Under the pieces are notes generated by a model that saw nothing but the letters and a program-made list of their open reading frames with translations, searched no databases and was not told the DNA's origin. Positions 1-13,900 of a DNA stretch of 64,000 nucleotides are shown here, in pieces. The stretch is from Sipunculus nudus (taxonomy: Eukaryota; Annelida; Sipuncula; Golfingiida; Sipunculidae): NCBI GenBank assembly GCA_026874595.1, contig CM049310.1:14858058-14922057 (forward strand), given 5' to 3'. Both the position numbers and the translations under genes were made by a program. Within the stretch, counting starts at the first letter, position 1. Each line of letters begins with the position of its first letter.

Positions 1-1115
1 CGAACCACTTGGACTTGGACTCGAACCACTTGGGCTTTGACTTGAACCACTTGGGCTTGGACATGAACCACTTGGGCTTCGACTCAAACCACTTGGGCTT
101 AGGCTTGGACTCAAACCACTTGGACTTGGACTCGAACCACTTGGGCTTGGACTTGAACCACTTGGGCTTGGACTTGAACCACTTGGGCTTGGACTTGAAC
201 CACTTGGGCCTGGACTTAAACCACTTGGGCTTGGACTTGAACCAATTGGGCTTGGACTCGAACCACTTGGGCTTGAACCACTTGGGCTTGGACTTGAACC
301 ACTTGGGCTTGGACTTGAACCACTTGGGCTTGGACTTGAACCACTTGGGCTTGGACTCGAACCACTTGGGCTTGGACTCGAACCACTTGGGCTTGGACTC
401 GAACCACTTGGGCTTGGACTTGAACCACTTGGGCTTGGGCTTGAACCACTTGGGCTTGGGCTTGAACCACTTTGGCTTGGACTTGAACCACTCGGGCTTG
501 GGCTTGAACCACTTGGGCTTGGACTTGAACCACTCGGGCTTGGACTTGAACCACTTGGGCTTGGACTTGAACCACTTGGACTTGGACTCGAACCACTTGG
601 GCTTGGACTTGAACCACTTGGGCTTGGGCTTGGACTTGAACCACTTGGACTCGGACTCGAACCACTTGGGCTTGGACTTGAACCACTTGGGCTTGGACTT
701 GAACCACTTGGGCTTGGACTCGAACCACTTGGGCTTGGGCTTGAACCACTTGGGCTTGGACTTGAACCACTTGGGCTTGGACTTGAACCACTTGGACTTG
801 GACTCGAACCACTTGGGCTTGGACTTGAACCACTTGGGCTTGGACTTGAACCACTTGGGCTTGGACTTGAACCACTTGGACTTGGACTCGAACCACTTGG
901 GCTTGGACTTGAACCACTTGGGCTTGGACTTGAACCACTTGGACTTGGACTCGAACCACTTGGGCTTGGACTTGAACCACTTGGGCTTGGACTTGAACCA
1001 CTTGGACTTGGACTCGAACCACTTGGGCTTGGACTTGAACCACTTGGGCTTGGACTTGAACCACTTGAGCTTGGACTCAAACCACTTGCACTCGGACTCA
1101 GATGGTGTGGACTAG
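1..1115. repeat. 21-bp minisatellite array with 63-bp higher-order repeat
   Basis: About fifty tandem copies of a 21-bp unit (ACTTGAACCACTTGGGCTTG-like) run from the first base of the window, so the array probably extends further left. The unit length is a multiple of three and the usual variants contain no stop in several frames. This produces a 368-codon open frame on + (heptapeptide DLNHLGL/DSNHLGL) and another open frame on - (QAQVVQV). Neither looks like a gene: both are pure repeat, and the + frame opens at a TTG with a single internal ATG at 63. From about 790 to 1070 the units follow a trimer order (DS-unit, DL-unit, DL-unit ending HLD), a 63-bp higher-order period. The last degenerate unit runs into unique sequence near 1100. 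Confidence 0.93.
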
Positions 1116-4100
1116 ACGTCATCACTGCTGTTTTAACGCTGGTTCTTTTACCCTCATTACACAACAATGCAAAAACACAGTTCTAAGTCACTTTCAAATC
1201 AAGTTTAGTTTAGCTTTAGTTTTCAACTTTCTGTTTCTCAGATATGGTTTTTGGCCACACACAGCTTGATAAAATACATCCATTGTATGTTTTATGTGGT
1301 GCTGGTTGGCCATGGCTTTTGCAAATACTTCTAAATACCACTATTTTGTGGCAGTTAAATGAAGTGTGTAAATGTTTAATCCTTTCTGATCCATTATGGT
1401 TGGATGTTTTCACTGTATATCATAAAAACACATTTATTGTGAGTTGTATGAATTGCAGTCTCTCATGGTTGGCTTTTTTCCATGGCTGGCTGCTTCTGGA
1501 CTGAGACCATTCAGGAACAGAAATCAGTAAAGTAGCTGAGAAAGCCCTGATTTTGTTCTTGATATGTCTCTGATCCTTGGCATCTAGCCATCTACTGGAG
1601 CCGGTGTTAATATATCAGTCTGTCAGACCCCTCATCAGCCCTTTTTCTTATGAATAGCTTGGCTTGAGCTGATTAGATCAGGTGATTGCCTACTCCTGTG
1701 CACAAATGGAAATAAACTTGGACTGTGCTTTATCAGTGGCACTAATCATAACCATGTCATGCCTGCCACCAGGATGGACACAGCTTCACAAAACAAGATT
1801 TTCAAGCTTCCAGCCAGTGTTTCTCCTTTCATGCTTCTTCTTGTTTTGGAATTGTGGTGCATGTGAAAGATTGGACTTTGTGTTGTTTTAGTAAACAGAC
1901 ACACATGGACAGTGTTTACTCGCACACAAAACCATAGCAACATAAAACAGGTGAAATTGAGATAGCAAGTCCATGTGCTGGGATGCTTTTGCTGGGAAAC
2001 TTTTATTTCAGCCAAAATGGTCTGATTTGCATGAAATAATAAAAATCTGGGTTCAGTTCAAATGTGGTCTGATGCATATAAATACAAATGCTATGTTGTT
2101 TCTGCAAATGCTTGATCAGTCATTATATATGAATGCAAATGCATTTAGATATTTTCACATGCAAATGTTGATGCTTTGTCAGTCACTGCATTTGAATGCA
2201 ATCAGTCATAATATTTGAATGCAAATTTATGCATTTAGATATTCTTAAATGCAAATGCGTAATGTTTAGTGTATTCAAATGCTTTAGGTATAGGTAAACT
2301 CTATCTGTATCAATTTTTATTTTGCCACTAATTTTAATTTTGTGCATGAAATAACAAAATTGTAGGACCAGTTTAATTGAAAACTTAATACAGATTTATG
2401 CCTGAGCATAGCCTAGCTAAAGTCAGCAATCTAGCTTTTCCTGCAGTGGAAAGCTCAGCTGACCCTTTAGTTGATTCAGTATACCAGTCCAAGTCAGTGG
2501 CAGGGTGAAACAGCAAGATATGTTCAACATCAACAAGATTTGTGTACAGGTACATGAATGTGTGTATTAATATTTCCTCCATCTGTCAGCTATTACAAAA
2601 AAAGTAAATAAAAGAGTAACTAAGGTGGCACATTAAATATCCACATGTTGTTGCAGAACTGTTGCATTATGTATTGCTTTTTATTCAAACTTTAAATAAA
2701 CAAATTGCATCTAAAGGCAATTGCAGGATTCTCAAGGTCGCTTCATTTAAATGCAAATGTGCAAAATTTAAATTCTTGTGCATTTTAATGCAGTTCTGAT
2801 ACACATAATTATTGCCAGTTGTATTGCCAATATTTATGTACCTTTAATATGAAATTACACCGGAAGTATCTCTTTGTTAAAGCTGAGGTGTAAGAGGTGA
2901 AAACAGTACTGAAGCTTGAATGAACCCATACTGATTCCAGTGATGCTCTGAAAATATGTACTTTTTAGAAATCTAATTTTTTTTCCCAGTGTTTAATCAT
3001 CTAGTATCGCTTGTCTGTATGCGTATTGGTTAATTCCCTCTTCTTGTTTTTAATGATCTAACACTGTAACAGTGACTTTGCCCTTTCAGTATTTTTGGTC
3101 TTTGGTATTGTTTACATTAAATATGTAGTCTTTGAAGAAGATCATTGTCCACATGAGTTCAGATGATATCACTATATGATCAGCTGTTATGGAGATAACA
3201 CTGAGAATTATATTTGTCCAAAAATTATGCAGACATATCTAGCAAGCTGTCCGACCATAGATAACCAGATATCACTGAATGCCTTATCAGTACACAAGTG
3301 GATGCCCTCAAGATAGTTGTTAACAAGATGATATTATTAAGAAAGAAGGCATTGCCTCCATGCTGCAGGCATACATTACAAGAAACATTTCAAAAAGTGC
3401 ATTTTCAGGTTATGATGTATATTTTGTGTAATTTTAATTGTACAACACCACTTCTCCAAGTCTGTTTCCATATGTTTTTTTTAGGTCTGTTTTACTATAC
3501 ATGCCTGTTTTTACTGCAAAGCAGTGTATTTTTTATATTTTCTTGAAAGTTAGACTTTTATCATGGCAGATATATCAAGTTTTCTCTATTGTTGTCAAAT
3601 TTATATGCCTGTGAATTGCCAAGGAGACTTCAGTTCTGTTTAATTGATAATATCCTTACATTCTAAAGCTGTTGATTGATTTTCTTTTCTGTAGTAGTGG
3701 TATATATGTATATCCTTTTCGTTTTCTTCCCAGATGACGCTAAGTTGAAAATCATGATGTACATGTATTTATAAGCATTTTCATGGACAAACTGATGTTT
3801 AAGTCTTCTTATGCGTTGCCATGATAACATATAATGTAATATACAAGGGGACTTTCCAGGGTGAACATAAATGGTTACTGCATCATGTATATTGTAAATC
3901 TCTTCCTAGCCTAAGCTTTATTTATGAGCTAGAAATCAAACAGGTACATCACAGTGACTGTTAATGCAATGAATGACATTTAAAAAATGGAAATTTATGA
4001 AATTAGAATTTGATTATTTGTTATTAATAGATCAGTCATTCACTACATTGACACAGCCTTGTTATTTATGGAACTGATTCTTGTTTAATGTTTACAAAAT

Positions 4101-4848
4101 TTTAATACAAATTATTAAAAGAGGCATTTAGCCATTGCCCTCCAATTTTCTTGTTCTGCTGTTGTAGCTCTTATTACCTGCAACGTTCACTTAAATACCA
4201 GTGCTGGTATGTCATTTTCATATCCTTGAATTATATATTGCAACAGGAGCAATATCCTCTAATAACCTGAATGAAATATATTTAAATACAGTGGTGTGTC
4301 AATTAATCAATTATATCACACTTTGCATTCCTGGTAATCACTTATTTTTCCAGGGCAAGTATAAATTTATATATGTAGACGTAGTGCAAGTAAACACTAG
4401 ATACTACTAGTCTGACTGGGCAAGTACTTTCGAAAGTTAATGTCAAGCCCTGCTAATAGGGATACTGGCTACAGAAGGAAATTATATTCATTTATTGCAT
4501 TTACTTTTTATAGCACTAATGTTTAATTGGTTTTTCAGCTCTACCATTTGAAGTACCAAGTTACTCAGAACACAACACAGCCAACCATTCGCACCAAAAT
4601 AGCGTCAAAATGTAACAAGTCCCAGTGATAGCATTATATATTTTTGACAGCTACTTGTCAAAATAGCAGTCTTGTGTATTTCTGAAACGAGTCACTGGCT
4701 CACAGTGTTTCTTAGTTAAACCATGTTTGTTTGACCGTCCATCGATACAGATGTTGCTTTTTGGTTATGTTAGTACTTTTCAATTTATTTTTCTTGTTTA
4801 TGCTTCTTTTTATTTATTAATTAACATTTCTGTTTTATTTTGTTACAG
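1116..4848. other. Non-coding stretch upstream of first recognised exon
   Basis: AT-rich sequence with many stops and no open frame resembling a known protein. It is either the first intron or the 5' flank of GOLGA2. The exon carrying the initiator Met of GM130 was looked for here (a short basic peptide ending before an LKQ-type start) and not recognised, so that exon probably lies upstream of the window. The only structure seen is a cluster of ATGCAAAT octamers between 2133 and 2256, with another at 2751. Confidence 0.6.
2090..2280. repeat. Degenerate ~90-bp repeat with ATGCAAAT octamers
   Basis: ATGCAAAT occurs at 2133-2140, 2159-2166, 2219-2226 and 2249-2256, with a further isolated copy at 2751-2758. 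The phrase GCATTTAGATATT follows the first and third copies, so the octamers belong to two degenerate copies of a unit of roughly 85-90 bp. Functional significance is not shown. Confidence 0.6.
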
Positions 4849-4929
4849 CTGAAGCAGTTCCAGAAACAGAAAGGTGGTACCCCAAATGGCAAACGAGATA
4901 CGCCTCCCCCACAGCCAGTCAAGGAAAAG
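4849..4929 (+). CDS. GOLGA2: GOLGA2 exon: basic N-terminal segment
   Basis: 81 bp, phase 0 to 0, between TTACAG and GTATGT. It encodes LKQFQKQKGGTPNGKRD followed by a TPPPQ motif. The position matches the KKKLREYQQRNSP segment of vertebrate GM130, which lies in the p115-binding N terminus. The preceding exon with the initiator Met is not seen. Two proline-directed Thr residues sit where the vertebrate CDK1 site Ser25 lies. Confidence 0.85.
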
Positions 4930-7900
4930 GTATGTTATTCTTGTAATGAATAGATACTTTTGTAATGAGCTCATCCTACTGCTGCTAACAGTTGGTCAGT
5001 CCCACTAATGTGCGATTGTTATACTATGGCATTGGACAGATGTTTATGACTGGTCATAAAGAACAACAACAAGCTGCCATGATGAGTTTCCTGGAACTAT
5101 ATACATGATATCACTACGCGGTGCAACCGCAGTACTTATGATTGGTGCCTATGACTGTGCAGGCGGGTTATGGCCGTGACATCCCCCTTGTCCAAAAAAT
5201 GTTAAATACCTGGGAATGTCTCTGGTGTATTATGAATGAAAAAAAAGGAAATACTTATTGCTATAGCAGTAGGTGCATGCAAACATGTAACAAATAAAGA
5301 TTACTCAGTCCTTGTATCATTGTGGACGTTTTACCACTATACCGTAACGTGTGGTGTATGGTGTGTTGTGTGACTGAACATTATTGTTACTATGACTGTT
5401 ACTGTCCATCTGTGGTTCTGGCAGGTCTTTCAGCATGGTTACAGGTGGACTGACCATCTGTTGGACAGGTGGATACTGTGTAACTGGTACTATAGGTACA
5501 GACAAATCTCTGATGTGGACACAGTTTTGATGTAAAATTCGACCATCGACAGTTTGAAGTATAAACAACCTTGGCTGTGGGGCCTTATCTATTAATGATG
5601 CTGGTGTCAATATGCCTTTTGGGTTTAGGAAGTACACTGCTTGACTAACCTTTTAAAGGTGCAAGATCTCATGCATGTTTGTCATGTATTTTTGTCTCTG
5701 TGTTTTTTCGTTCCATGAATCTGACTGTAATTCATCATGATCACAAAGTTTATCTGTAATCTTTGTCGGGAGAAGTGACTGAGCTATCTGACCATTCAGA
5801 AGCTATGTTAGGCTTGGCAGTTGACTGTCGAGAGGTGTTTTTCTCGGACACAGCATTATGAGCTCAGGTTCTTGGCAACTCTTGTTTAGCTTTCTTAAGA
5901 ACCTTTCAACAAAACCATCAGAACGCAGATATCTTTGGGAGGAAGTAATGTGTGTAAAGCACCAGGAATCGGCAAAGTCTTTGTGATGTGCCCTTGCAAA
6001 ATGTGGACCCCTGTCAGAAATAACACGTGATGGGATACCCATTTCACTGAAGATCTACATGCTTGTATTGGTAACAGTTGAACCGTAGCATGGCTCTGGC
6101 TTTCTGCTTATCACAGGGATTTTTAGTAGTAATCAGATATAAGTATAGAGAAATATTGGCAGTAATCACTGGTAAAAGCACTGATTATCATTCACCATTC
6201 ACATGAACAGTGCCGCTCTTACGTGAAGGGAAATGGTCTTGAGTGGGGCGAGTACACATATCAGCGTAATGGGGGATGAATGAAACTTACAATATAAAAA
6301 GCAATACTTATCACTCGGGCCTTTTGCATGTCTGGATTCCACTGCCACCATGGTATTTTATGGTATTGGACAGATGTTTATGACTGATCATAAAGAACAA
6401 TGACAAGCTGCCATGATGTGTTTACTGAAACTATATACATGATACATGCAACCGCAGTACTTGATTGGTGCCTGTGACTGTGTGCAGGCGCGTTAAAACA
6501 GAGTCCATGCCAACAATGTGTACAAACCTTACAGAGAGGCTACTTTCATTCAATATTACTTATTATTGAATAAAACTGTTTCTGTGTTATATTACTGAGT
6601 ACTTGTACACTCTGACAGCTCCCACCTGGCTTGTAAATTTTCCAGTGTTGAATTTCTAGTACAACAATGAAGCAGCTAAGTTGAGCAAGCATGGGTTTAT
6701 AAATTTGCAGCACAATTTTCTAACACACTAACTGTACACTGTTAAGTTGTTTTTGGAATTGGTCGTTTGATCAGGTTTGATTTTTTAAGACAAAAGCAAC
6801 TAGTTATCAGTTATTATTGGATTTATTCAGTGTACCTGTTTTAGTTGTTACTTCTAACATTTGATGGACTGGTCATCATTCTGACAGCACTGACACATTT
6901 GCATATTTAGGAGTCCCATAACCGTCTGTCATTAGTAATCATAATCAGTTATCATGTTGAGACTTGATAAATCATTTTGCCATGGTTTTGAGAGCTGTGG
7001 TTATACTCATATATGGCAGCTACTTTATGTCAACCTTTTTAGTGTTCTAGCAGACTGTCTTCTTCCTGATGTGTGTACATAATCATTAATGATTTTTGAT
7101 CCACCACATGATAAAGCATCAAATTTACTTGATTTTAAATATAAAAATTTCGATTATCAATAAAGATAATTGGCACAATACTACTGTTTAGAAAATCACA
7201 GCAAGGTCTTGATTATCATTGTTGCATTCCTTGCAACTGATAGCCCTGTTTAATGTCATTGTAGTTTTGATCAGTTTTAGTCTGTTCTATTTTCAGACTC
7301 CAAATGGTCCAAAGAGTGCACCTTTGGTGAATGGAACCCACCATGAAAGAAAACCAAAGGACAGGTAACTTGTTTGTAAATACCTTTAATTATTGTATCC
7401 CCAGACAAGTCGGGATACTATGGTTTAAGCATGGTAGCGCCGCCCCTGCAGAGATTTCGTTTGGATGCGATAACTCAAAAAAATATTTTAAGGATCTTTA
7501 CCAAACTTGACATGTGCATAGATATGGGTGAGAGGACGTAGCCTATTTAAAATGGGGTCATAACCTTCACTAGGAGAGTGACCTTGACCTTGAATAGATC
7601 TATTTTGGGGGAAAATCACACAAATTCATAAATATCTAAAAAAATATTTCCTTGATTGATCCAAAAAACAACTTGACCCAAGATCTAGGACAGTGTTGTC
7701 AGGTACCGGAAACTGGTGGTGCCACCTGTTATCCTTTTCTTTTTTTTGTACCATTTAATACCCCTATCATTGGCACTTTACAGTAATGTGTGCATTATAA
7801 GTAAAAAACTAATGGACAGATTTCTTTCATATTATGCATATGCATGAAATGGGTTATGGGATGATGTATATATAAATTGGGGTCATAACCTTTCCTATGA

Positions 7901-10900
7901 GAGTGACCTTGACCTTTAATATTGCCATATATGGTGAAAATCACACAAAATCATTAATATCTCCATAAGGGATGCATGGATTGGTCCAAAAATCAAACTG
8001 ACTGAAGATCTTGGATAGCTTTGTCTTCTGTGGAAGACAGGTGGGGGCCATCTTCTGTTTTTTTTTATGTTTTTGTGCTTTTTAATACCCCATCATTGCC
8101 ACTTGACAGTACTGAGCATTATAAGTCTAATTGTGCATGTCCATTGATCTTGGATACCTCAATCTTGTATACAAGACTGGTGGTAATATCTGCAATTGTT
8201 ATTGTGTGGTGTCCATCTGTACTTTTGCTTTTGGTGAAAATTGCTTCTATATCCGGAGTGGTTCAAGGTATAGGTATTGGTCTGAAATTATTTACAGTTG
8301 AAGATGGGGGGCCTATTCTTAAAGGGGGGGATTATCTAGTTACTCACAGCTGGAACTGCCACACCTATATAAGTTTAATGGATAGTCACAGTGAGTGTGT
8401 TTCAAGCTTGCTTACTCATTGAACCTGAATTAGGTATCAGTTCATAGCATCATTTTGTTCTGGTGTTCTGATCCCCAGGCCATGGACATTTAGGTCTGTA
8501 AAGATACACCAGTGCACTGACACTTCATGGTACAAAGTAAAATAGTGCTTCAAATATTATTTAAAAACTGTATATACACTTAGAGCATTTAACCACTATA
8601 TCATATTTATATTAATTGTCTGGAACAAAATAAAATTGAAAATGTTTGTTAAGTCAATGTATGGTTGACTTGCTTTTTTCAAACAGATCTGATTTTAGTA
8701 AAAGAAGATTTGTATAGAACTAAACAAAATTTGTCTATGGCATGCCCTTGTCTGACAATTAAAAAGTTCATGTTTTTTTTTTGTAAGAGGAGAAAAAAAT
8801 TACATGTATATGAAAATGTTAATATTTTCCTCAGTGGTAATATATCTTGCATGCTTTGTGATTTGTTTCAGCCCAAGTGCCTCAAAATCTCAACAGCCCA
8901 GCCATTCCAAAAGTCCTTCAGCATCTGACCCTCCAGCCACAAAGTAGGTCTTCTTAGGTTTTCGTCAGCCAGCCTTCAGCTTGTTTAGAATTGGATGTTT
9001 ATTTATAACAGGGGGGGGGGGCTGCCTTTGCATATAGCTATATTACAAAGTTAGTCAAGAATTTACTCTCCTGAATAAAACCAGATTCAATTTGGATTAA
9101 AAATTCTCAATATTATTATAATTATAATTAGGATTGAAATCAGTTTGTACAAACTGGGTTCAGGCATTATTCAGTTCATGTTAATATTAAATGGGAAAAG
9201 GTGACCGCGGGTTGTCACTCCTCCATATCATAATTTCAATGTTCATTCAGAGATTTATTACACACTGAAATTGTCAGCATGTACCTTACAGTCATGTACT
9301 TTTTGTGGTTCTTTATGTAAACCTCATTTTCTAATTTAACAAGGTCATGGTCAAGGGGTCAAGGTCACAGAAGCACTGTGTAAGATCCTGCATGTACACA
9401 CAAGCAACAGCATGTCTGGTGTTTGCATGTGCTCATCAGTTACATAGTGAAAGCTGCAGATTGCTGTATAAAACTGATATTATGACCATAATATTAAATA
9501 TTTAAATATTTTGTGGGTAAAATCTTCAGGGCATATAATATTCATTTTATTATGGTACTTTCAGTATTTACCGTATTTATTTACTGTATTTATGTCTATA
9601 CCATTATTAAACAATTTAAGATCCATGAGTTTGATCCTTTCACAATTAGTTTAGAATATGAATTTCATAAATTTGTGAATAACCTACTTCTTATGATTAA
9701 TTACTTTTTAATACAGCACTAGATTCAAGGGGGAGAAGGAACAATAGTCTCAAGAACTTGATCTATTTAACAAAAAGAATATTTAATTATTTAAATTTAT
9801 GGATACCAGTCTTAGTGCTCAGTGCTTGCTCTCTCTCTCTTTCTCTCTCATTAAGTCTCAAAGTGAATGAATCGCTTGCATCTTTCAGTATGAATTATCT
9901 TTCAGGAGTGTAAAGAATGCAGAATTTTCATATCGTTTATAGAAAATACCATTTTAACTTGCAGTATGCATGCCTACTTCCTCTGATGAGAAATAATTCT
10001 ATTCAATTTAACATGTGCTCCTATAAAGCATGGCATTGACAGACTCCAAAATAAGACTGCAGCTAACGTATTGCCGAAAAAATGTATTCAGGAAAATGAA
10101 ATGAAGGTCCTTCCATTGATTCATTAAACTGGTATATTAATCTTGATGTGCCAGTAGTTATAGCATATGATAAAGCTTTAGCAAAAATTCAATTGTTGCC
10201 ACCCCCAGCCCCCCACATTCAAATTACATTCAACTACGTATAGGTTTTTTTTTTTAATACTGGGATTTTATTTTGCTAGATTGAAATTTTTTATAATGTG
10301 ACATAGAGCTACTAAGATGCAGCATGACATATGCTGCAAAATGGAAATTTTCATGTAATTTTACAAATGACTCCCATGCAAACTTTCTCCTTGATATTTT
10401 AGTATATGTTAAGATCATGGAGTGGGTGCATCTTTTCCTGTCCTAGACGGGTGAATTTTGAATTAAATACTCTTTGAATTAAATAAAATTTTAATATCAT
10501 TGTGGAAATACAATGTACACATTGGACTGAACTGAAGGAAAAGATTAAATTCAGAACAAATATGATTTGGAATTTCTGTATACAGTTTTATGAGTCACTG
10601 TTTTCCTCATAGGTAACTTTCTATTATTTGCTGTTCAATGTTTAAATTTAGCAAAAATAATAATAGTACTCAGGATGTATTAGCTTTGCTGAAGTGAAAG
10701 AATTTAAAATGATTCACTGATGTCATGATTCTTTGGGATACAAAGTCAAATATTGTATCAGTATGGTCAGATGTTCCTGTATACATTGTCAGTATTTGGT
10801 CATTCAGTGAGAAATGATATCCAACATATAGATATCTCTCACGGCTGTATAAAGTATCTAAAGTAAAACATGGATAAGAAGTGAGCTGAACAGCATCTAA

Positions 10901-13900
10901 TTGGCTAATCATTTTGAAATCAGTTTTATTTATAATTTATAATTGAAATAATTTATTTATGGCACAAAAAATGGCAACCAGTGGCTGTTACAAATGTAAG
11001 GTGGATTTGCAACATATAGATATAGAGCTTAATAGGTACATGGCATCAAGCTGCATCATGCATGTATTATTCATGAACCAAGATTTATCTGTAAAAAAAA
11101 ATGACAACTTACCTTTGTTATGTGTACCTCTGAGTCTGTATTATGGGCTGTTCTCCCTTGCCAGTGGTCCCATGAGAAGAAAAGTTTGGGATCCATAACC
11201 TCTCTAGCACAGTCATCACTATTAAATACAGATTATCAGGTCCCACCCAGTGTCTATAATTGGGAGATACAATCATCTTCCTGTGAGCAAGTCTTGCCTT
11301 AACATAATGAAATCTTGCTTTTGCAAACCCCATGGCCTGCTATATCATCAATTTTTAACAAACTCATATGTAATGGAGCAGAGATCATAATGGCCAATCA
11401 AATCTAAAATAGTAACAGATTTGTTATGTTGGGTTTATTGCTGGGTTTGCACAGGGATCTTAAATGGGTGACCTGATTGGTTCCTTTGCCTTCCTTATAA
11501 TTCTTAATAGAGCAGGCTGCAGGGAGTAAAAGAAAAAAATAGATGTGAAGATGAGTGTGAAGAGAAGATGGGTACCACTGTATCTTTAATTTATAGGGCC
11601 AACTATATCATAGTTTAATACCAACAAATATTTCATGTTTTCCAGTATTACTTGTATACATTAAAGAACTAAACATATCTGCACACATATACACAATTTA
11701 CTAATACAGGAAAAGGTAGTAATGAACCTGAAAGAAAAGAAATATTTATGTGTGGAATTTGTAAGAGTCACAGTCATTGTAATTTTTCTCACAGGATGAC
11801 AGCATCAACAGAAAAACTGCAGCAGCTTTCTCGCCAGATCAACGGTCTCATCACAGAGGTTTGTTAAATTCATCTTACTTTGAATGACTAACAGTACTGA
11901 TGTATGACAGTCAAGCTAATTCTTGTCCCTGTTGCATTTGGCAATTTTGTTAAATGACAATAATACTTTTTTGTCACTTCTGTAAATTATTGTCTGTCAG
12001 TACTGTATGTTTATTGCATTCTTTTGTTTCCATAAAATCTGTCAAAGAAGTTTGTAAAATGAGAGCTTGGTGGTACTGATCGCCTGTATGTTTGAACATA
12101 TCATATTTGGCTATAACCTAAAGCATTTCTATAGAAAACTTGATCATTAGTTTTCATATACACTCTGTATTGCCTTATCTGACTCCCATATAACAAACAA
12201 GTGAATCATCTTGCAGGAAAAACCAAACATAAGCACTGTACATGCTGATAAAATTGTCACTGATAAAATTGTCACCTGTTTCTGTGGCTGATGTCATTTG
12301 TAAGAATGTTTATAAAATCAAGGGTCAATAATGCTGCCATCTGTTGAGAAGTCATGGAAGAAAATGTGTTCCCTGTACATAGCGACACCTGCTGGGTGAT
12401 TTTGGTACTACACAATGATGGGCATCACATGCAGCTTTTGATAACATATGAAAAAAATACCCTTCTAGACTTTTAAGCCATGTTTTCTCCTCAGGAACAG
12501 ACCAGTAACATGATGTGACCCTTATGACCCAAAACTACATATGTTATGAACAATCCTGAATTATTTAGAGTATTATATGAGCTTTCTCAATTCCATCTTT
12601 GGCTGTATCTTCATTCTTGACCCTGGAAGTCACAGGACTCAAAGGGAAGTCACACAACATGTTGACAGTCATGTGACCAAAGAGGGCCACACAGGGCAGA
12701 ATTAACATGTTCCCTGTAAATTACCTAGTATTTCATTTTCAAGATGGAAAACTAGTTTAGGTCTGTGAGAGATATGACTGAATATGTATATTAATGTTTC
12801 ATTTCATATGATTAGATGGATAAATCCTTCAAAGTAAGTACCCAAACAGGGTTCATCTTTGCTTACTTCTGTTTATATCACCATTCAGTTTTATGTGCAT
12901 TATAATTACTACAGTACTACAACAAAGGGAGATATGATTTTTCATGCATCATTCATGTATGTCTGAATAATCTGGCAACATGCATGAATAAGTATTTATA
13001 AATTAAAGGGATAAAGGTATATTTCATTTTCACCTGAAATTATTCTTATTAGTAAATGAAGATACATGTAAAATAAAGAGAATTAATATGGCAGTGACAA
13101 TGCAACACAGTATTTAACCAGAAGAAAAAAATGCACCGGTTTGTCTGTTAGTTGTGTGACAAAAATATATACTGAGATTAGAACCTTTATAAAAAAAACT
13201 TTGATCAATAGATAAGATGATCAAACACTAAAAAACAGTTTTTAAAGTCCTTTTGTTCTGCTGCCTTGTTTTATTCACATATATAAGTGGTGTACTGAAT
13301 TAAATCATTATATCTCCCCTTCAAGTTATGTTAACTCAGTGATTTAATTTGCATTGATGAAAAAATAATCTTTTTATCCTCATGTTTTGACATTGTTAAA
13401 GTGTTAGAACATATGTTTGTCTTGTACCCAGCACTGTTTTGATGCTGCTGATTGTAACCAGTAATATTGACAGGCACATACCTCCTATTTTCCCAGTGGC
13501 AGTTGCAACAAGAGAGATTTTCCTTCTTTTACGCAGACTGCATATATTACAAGAGTATTCCTTTGTTAAAACAATCCATATCTTTTGCCTCTGTCTACGG
13601 CAAGGCTGATATATGAATAAGCAGATTAGTCAAGGAAAATTTAAATTAGTAAGCTTTTATAAGAAATAAATAGTAATAGTAATATTTCTTTGTTCACAGA
13701 CATAAGTAAAAATGAAACTGAATGAGTCTGCCTTAAAAGCAGTAGCCACTGATAATATTGGAATTATAAGCCTGCCATTCTTATTGGCTGAATTAGGTGG
13801 GGGCCTCATAAAAACGGCACACGTTATGACCATGTACATGATACAGGATCATCTTTCTTTGTTATAAAGACAAGATTTTTAAATAAAAAAAAAGTTAAAT

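Larger units (their letters stand above)
4930..7296. other. Intron with an internally deleted Ty3/Gypsy element
   Basis: The intron runs from GTATGT to TTTCAG. Its middle (about 5019-6625) is a decayed, minus-strand LTR retrotransposon described separately. The remaining flanks hold no recognisable feature. Confidence 0.8.

Noticed and set aside
9-1115. 368-codon open frame (and the minus-strand 282-codon frame) read as a repetitive protein
   Set aside because: Pure 21-bp minisatellite whose unit lacks stops; non-ATG opening; both strands open; no flanking gene signals.
1610-1650. Minus-strand CTGATGAGGGG as a hammerhead core
   Set aside because: No GAAA box at a suitable distance and no matching stems.
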